Below, in pieces: positions 61,250 through 64,000 of a DNA stretch of 64,000 bases; position 1 is the stretch's first letter, and every line of letters begins with the position of its first letter. The notes beneath the pieces are model-generated. The model had not been told where the DNA came from, did no database searches, and saw only the letters and a list, made by a program, of their open reading frames with translations. Where the stretch lies: positions 124,001 to 188,000 of the forward strand of contig NZ_JAUXXP010000090.1 in assembly GCF_030684895.1 (NCBI RefSeq), written 5' to 3'. The position numbers were made by a program, and so were the translations under genes. Source of the DNA: Pseudomonas sp. (lineage in GTDB: Bacteria > Pseudomonadota > Gammaproteobacteria > Pseudomonadales > Pseudomonadaceae).

Positions 61250-62701
61250 ATGAAAATAAATTCCTTATGGATTGATGGCTATAAAAATCTTAGGAACTCA
61301 CACATTGAGTTTTTAGATAGCGAAATACCAACGGCAATAATAGGAAATAACGGGACAGGAAAATCCAACTTAATAGAAGCACTATTAAGCATATTTCTCA
61401 GCATATATTATGAGGAAGAGCCAGAATTTAATTTTAGAATAGCGTACGAGGCGCATGGAAAAAAAGTCACCATAGCGAATCTTATTAAAAACGGATCGTT
61501 TACTGTCACTGTAGACAACACTGCGTGGACTCGGACCGCATTCAGAAAGAGAATTCATAAATCGAACTTAATGCCACCATTCCCCGCAATGATTTTCGGG
61601 TACTACTCTGGCACCTGCGAAAGGCTCAGAAAACAGTTCCAACGTTATAGACGAACCTACGCTGCAAAAATTAAAAACCAGTCTGACGACTTAGATAAGT
61701 TCTTTAATTTTTCCGACATTGATCAGGCAAAATTTATTCTTCTTGCAGTGCTTGCCGACAGGAAGAATTCATTACTTAACGACCTTTCCATCTCCTCACT
61801 TGATCGATTATCAATTACAATACGACCAAGCAATAGTTACGACCCCAACCATGACGAACCAAAATTCTGGGGCACCCAGGGTACGATTCTAAAATTCCTC
61901 GCAGACTTAGATAACTGGGCAATTGATAGTATTAGTTCACGACTAGACTCTGAGGAAGAAACCTCAAACCTTGAATACAAACGCAAGTACGTAATAAACC
62001 AGAGCGGACTTGAGAGGTTTGGCAATTCATCGACTAGCACGCGAGGCGCTAATATAGCCAGCATGCTGGAAGCACTAAAATCAAAATCAATGCTCGTTGA
62101 TATTGACTACACGCTAACGCACATAGATGGAATCTCAACTTTCAACTTTGAAGAGCTGAGCGAAGGAGAAAAGCAACTAATCTCCGTTATCGGCGGGCTA
62201 CATATCACCGATAAAGATGAGTGTTTGGTCTTGCTAGACGAGCCCGACACCCACTTAAACCCGGCATGGACATGGCGATATAGCACCCTTTTAAGAAATG
62301 CCCTAGGTCATGAAAAATCAAAATCATCCACAGTAATCATTGCAACGCATAATCCAATTTTAATTTCAGGCCTGACTAGAAACCAAGTATTAATAGCACA
62401 CAACATCAACGACCGATTATCATACGAGCACCCTCACCGCGACCCACGAGGACAGGGAGTTGCAAACGTATTAACAAGCGAGTTTTTCGGCTTACCATCT
62501 AGTCTTGACGAGTACACTCAGAACATAATTGATGAGCGATTAGTTCTAGCGTACAAGAAAGACAAGCTTACGATAGACGAAGTCTCCCGACTGAAAGAAA
62601 TCAACTCATACCTTGACGTACTTGGACTTACAATCTCATTTCGAGATAGCAACTATAAAGAATTTGAAGAGTCCATTTACAAAAAACGGAACCTAGAATG
62701 A
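61250..62701 (+). CDS. ABC/OLD-type ATPase of a Septu-like pair (PtuA-like)
   Basis: 483 residues. An ABC-type ATPase of the RecF/SMC class without a long coiled coil: 'INSLWIDGYKNLRNSHIEFL' at the N-terminus, Walker A 'TAIIGNNGTGKSNLIEALLS' (residues about 30-49), signature 'FNFEELSEGEKQLISVIGGL', Walker B 'DECLVLLDEPDTHLNPAWTW' and H-loop 'TVIIATHNPILISG'. The C-terminus (about 420-483) is helical and charged. Downstream, and overlapping by 4 bases, lies an HNH-like gene. An ATPase plus HNH pair is the Septu layout (PtuA/PtuB), in which the ATPase oligomerises and controls the nuclease. Strongly AT-rich and foreign. No reverse transcriptase is near, so it is not a retron-borne copy in this window. 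Confidence 0.8.
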   Translation: MKINSLWIDGYKNLRNSHIEFLDSEIPTAIIGNNGTGKSNLIEALLSIFLSIYYEEEPEFNFRIAYEAHGKKVTIANLIKNGSFTVTVDNTAWTRTAFRKRIHKSNLMPPFPAMIFGYYSGTCERLRKQFQRYRRTYAAKIKNQSDDLDKFFNFSDIDQAKFILLAVLADRKNSLLNDLSISSLDRLSITIRPSNSYDPNHDEPKFWGTQGTILKFLADLDNWAIDSISSRLDSEEETSNLEYKRKYVINQSGLERFGNSSTSTRGANIASMLEALKSKSMLVDIDYTLTHIDGISTFNFEELSEGEKQLISVIGGLHITDKDECLVLLDEPDTHLNPAWTWRYSTLLRNALGHEKSKSSTVIIATHNPILISGLTRNQVLIAHNINDRLSYEHPHRDPRGQGVANVLTSEFFGLPSSLDEYTQNIIDERLVLAYKKDKLTIDEVSRLKEINSYLDVLGLTISFRDSNYKEFEESIYKKRNLE

Positions 62702-63525
62702 GGCATATTGACATAGCCGCCGTTATCGCCGGAGCCCCCAAAGAAATTCTGGCCCTATTAAAACGTGCCGACACCTCAATCCAGTCGTTATCAGACGAAA
62801 AGAAAATCACTCGATCAAAAAATGGCAATAGCAAGTGGTCAAAAATAAAAGCTCATTTAGAGGAGGCCAGCAATAGAAAATGCTGGTATACCGAATCAAA
62901 AAATCCCGGCTGCCTAAATGATGTAGAACACTACAGGCCCAAAGGCAGAGTGGAGGACAAAAATGGTTCACTAATCCATTGGTATTGGTTTTTAGCATTC
63001 AAGCCGTCAAACTATCGATTAAGCTGCACCATTCCAAACCGACCTAATATAAATTCGTTACACGCAGGAAAGGCTGGAGGAAAAGGTGATCAGTTTCCGT
63101 TACTAGCAAACTCCAATCATGCAACTGACATTGGGGGACTCGTTAATGAAAAGCCAGTAATTCTTGATCCATGTAATCAGGGCGACACGCTCTTGCTCGC
63201 CTTCTCTCCTGATGGAAGACCTGTGGTATCCCCTTTATTCGCAGGGGATGCTATCGCCTCACTTCGAGTTGAGAAGAGTAATTTACTGCTTAATCTTGAC
63301 TACCCAACATTCAATGTTGATCGAGAACGAATCTATAACCGGGTAGTTGAGCTTATTGATCGCGGCGACAGATACAACCTTGAAGGTTCAAACGCACTGC
63401 ATGACGTAATACATGACTTGTGCTTGCTAATGAGTGCTGATGCTGAATATAGCAAAGCGGCAGAGTGCTATATAAGATGCTTCAGAGATCGGGACTGGGT
63501 TGAAAACATATTTACAGGGATATAG
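62698..63525 (+). CDS. HNH-like nuclease of a Septu-like pair (PtuB-like)
   Basis: 275 residues. The nuclease core reads 'NRKCWYTESKNPGCLNDVEHYRPKGRVED', with the catalytic-type His in 'VEHYRPKG', followed by 'YWFLAFKPSNYRLSCTIPNR' and 'GGKGDQFPLL'. This matches the HNH branch with a 'W..LA.....Y..C...N' core. Compared with a canonical HNH finger, the second Cys of each pair is replaced (Cys-Trp-Tyr-Thr; Cys-Thr-Ile-Pro-Asn), so zinc is likely lost or differently bound. This may be a subfamily trait. It starts 4 bases inside the ATPase gene and is probably translated from the same message. The C-terminal 'AECYIRCFRDRDWVENIFTG' block is unassigned. Role as the effector is inferred from the pair. 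Confidence 0.7.
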   Translation: MRHIDIAAVIAGAPKEILALLKRADTSIQSLSDEKKITRSKNGNSKWSKIKAHLEEASNRKCWYTESKNPGCLNDVEHYRPKGRVEDKNGSLIHWYWFLAFKPSNYRLSCTIPNRPNINSLHAGKAGGKGDQFPLLANSNHATDIGGLVNEKPVILDPCNQGDTLLLAFSPDGRPVVSPLFAGDAIASLRVEKSNLLLNLDYPTFNVDRERIYNRVVELIDRGDRYNLEGSNALHDVIHDLCLLMSADAEYSKAAECYIRCFRDRDWVENIFTGI

Positions 63526-63785
63526 AGAGCCTTAATGCAAACCCGCCAATTCCCCCTGAACGAAAAATAAGATAATCCTCTGAGTAAAGATTTTTTGGGG
63601 CTGGCTAGACCCTATTTCTGTACCTGTCATGCTGTCAATTTATATAAGGCGACTAGGGACAAGGACAGTAGGCCAATAGGGATCAAATCGCAGGCAATAA
63701 AATACCCCTAAGCAAACTCAACGCCGAAGCATATCAACCGACAGGGGCCGTGTTGCTACCAATTGCAGGCAACTGCGCCATTGCG
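63526..63785. other. Gene-poor interval after the Septu-like pair
   Basis: 260 bases. I find no confident gene, tRNA or attachment-site repeat matching the integrase end near 49.8 kb. The segment at about 63600-63680 has intermediate composition. Confidence 0.4.
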
Positions 63786-63923
63786 TCAACCGCCGTCTGG
63801 CGTCAAAAGCTGGCCAACCTTACTCGCACCACGCCGACATTCAGCTCTACGCCGCAACTCAGTGCACATCCACATGGATGCATCGTGCATGTCCCTTTTT
63901 AGCGCCTCAAGCTCTTCAGCCAT
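63786..63923 (-). CDS. Very small hypothetical protein, coupled to the upstream partial gene
   Basis: 45 residues: MAEELEALKRDMHDASMW... ending QLLTPDGG. The N-terminal half is a likely amphipathic helix. Its ATG overlaps the stop of the upstream reading frame (GATGGCTGA), the typical arrangement for translational coupling. GC content resembles Pseudomonas. No family recognised, and small size makes this tentative. Confidence 0.4.
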   Translation of the reverse strand: MAEELEALKRDMHDASMWMCTELRRRAECRRGASKVGQLLTPDGG

Positions 63924-64000
63924 CAACGATCTGGGTTGGTCGTTCGAGGCTGGATCGCTCCACCAATTTAGCCAGTATCCGGGCGTCCAAGAGCGCGTGG
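63916..64000 (-). CDS. C-terminal fragment of a reverse-strand gene (possible 3'-5' exonuclease)
   Basis: Only the last 27 residues are in view: HALLDARILAKLVERSSL... ending PTQIVDG, with its start beyond the right edge. The 'HALLDAR' segment recalls the ExoIII motif (His-x-Ala-x-x-Asp) of DnaQ-like 3'-5' exonucleases, provided the residue just before it is His, which the last base in the window allows. That is a guess from 27 residues. Confidence 0.4.
   Translation of the reverse strand, partial: HALLDARILAKLVERSSLERPTQIVDG

Noticed and set aside
61250..63525. Retron (type with PtuA/PtuB effectors)
   Set aside because: No reverse transcriptase gene lies within the window next to the pair. 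Cannot exclude one beyond the right edge, but the reverse-strand frames there do not suggest it.
63730..63783. A 15-residue frame (MAQLPAIGSNTAPVG) just after the 45-residue frame
   Set aside because: Too short to support as a gene, with no conserved feature.

Overview
The window reads as a Pseudomonas chromosome (gammaproteobacterium). The gene set and order are typical of the genus: mvaT beside purU and sbcB; an RDD/SpoIIM/DUF4129/DUF4350/MoxR/DUF58 operon; slyD, DUF3565, ackA and pta; a gcvH-gcvP-glyA-sdaA-gcvT cluster; a PctA-like chemoreceptor; YebG; and PsiE. Core genes are GC-rich with short REP-like inverted repeats between them. Species cannot be resolved from the sequence alone. No rRNA, tRNA, CRISPR array or insertion sequence was recognised.

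Layout. 1-3 kb: a partial psiE, an SOS-type yebG with a LexA box, a leucine-dehydrogenase-like gene and a SirB1 protein. 3.2-9 kb: a MalT-type LuxR regulator behind a DUF1302/DUF1329 pair. 9.4-17 kb: a glycine/serine catabolic cluster behind a textbook sigma-54 promoter. It turns glycine into C1 units plus serine, then serine into pyruvate. 17-25 kb: a cytosolic-type M14 carboxypeptidase, a Sel1 lipoprotein, a HerA-like ATPase, an amino-acid chemoreceptor, a CBS protein and PurU. 25-35 kb: mvaT, sbcB, then the tightly overlapping envelope operon of RDD, SpoIIM, DUF4129, DUF4350, MoxR and DUF58 proteins. 35-42 kb: nitroreductase, glutathione peroxidase, SlyD, DUF3565, ackA, pta and an acyltransferase. 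42-48 kb: a two-gene signalling unit of a CHASE hybrid histidine kinase with three receiver domains and a REC-PAS-GGDEF-EAL protein. 48-49.8 kb: an OmpA lipoprotein and an MBL-fold hydrolase.

From 49.8 kb to the right edge lies an integrated defence island. It opens with a tyrosine recombinase. Next is an AAA ATPase/subtilisin pair that matches IetAS, with a LexA-like box upstream. Then come a lone HNH nuclease gene, a complete type I restriction-modification operon (hsdR-hsdM-hsdS), and an ABC-type ATPase/HNH pair resembling Septu (PtuA/PtuB). Base composition changes sharply between modules: IetAS and the Septu-like pair are AT-rich, while hsdR and hsdM are GC-rich, so the island looks assembled from several sources. 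Two very short overlapping reverse-strand reading frames at the right edge suggest further island genes beyond the window.

The most unusual observations are a nine-G tract inside the second target-recognition domain of hsdS (possible phase variation), a perfect 24-bp direct repeat flanking that domain, a possible SOS link to IetAS, and a helix-turn-helix-like tail on the IetA ATPase.
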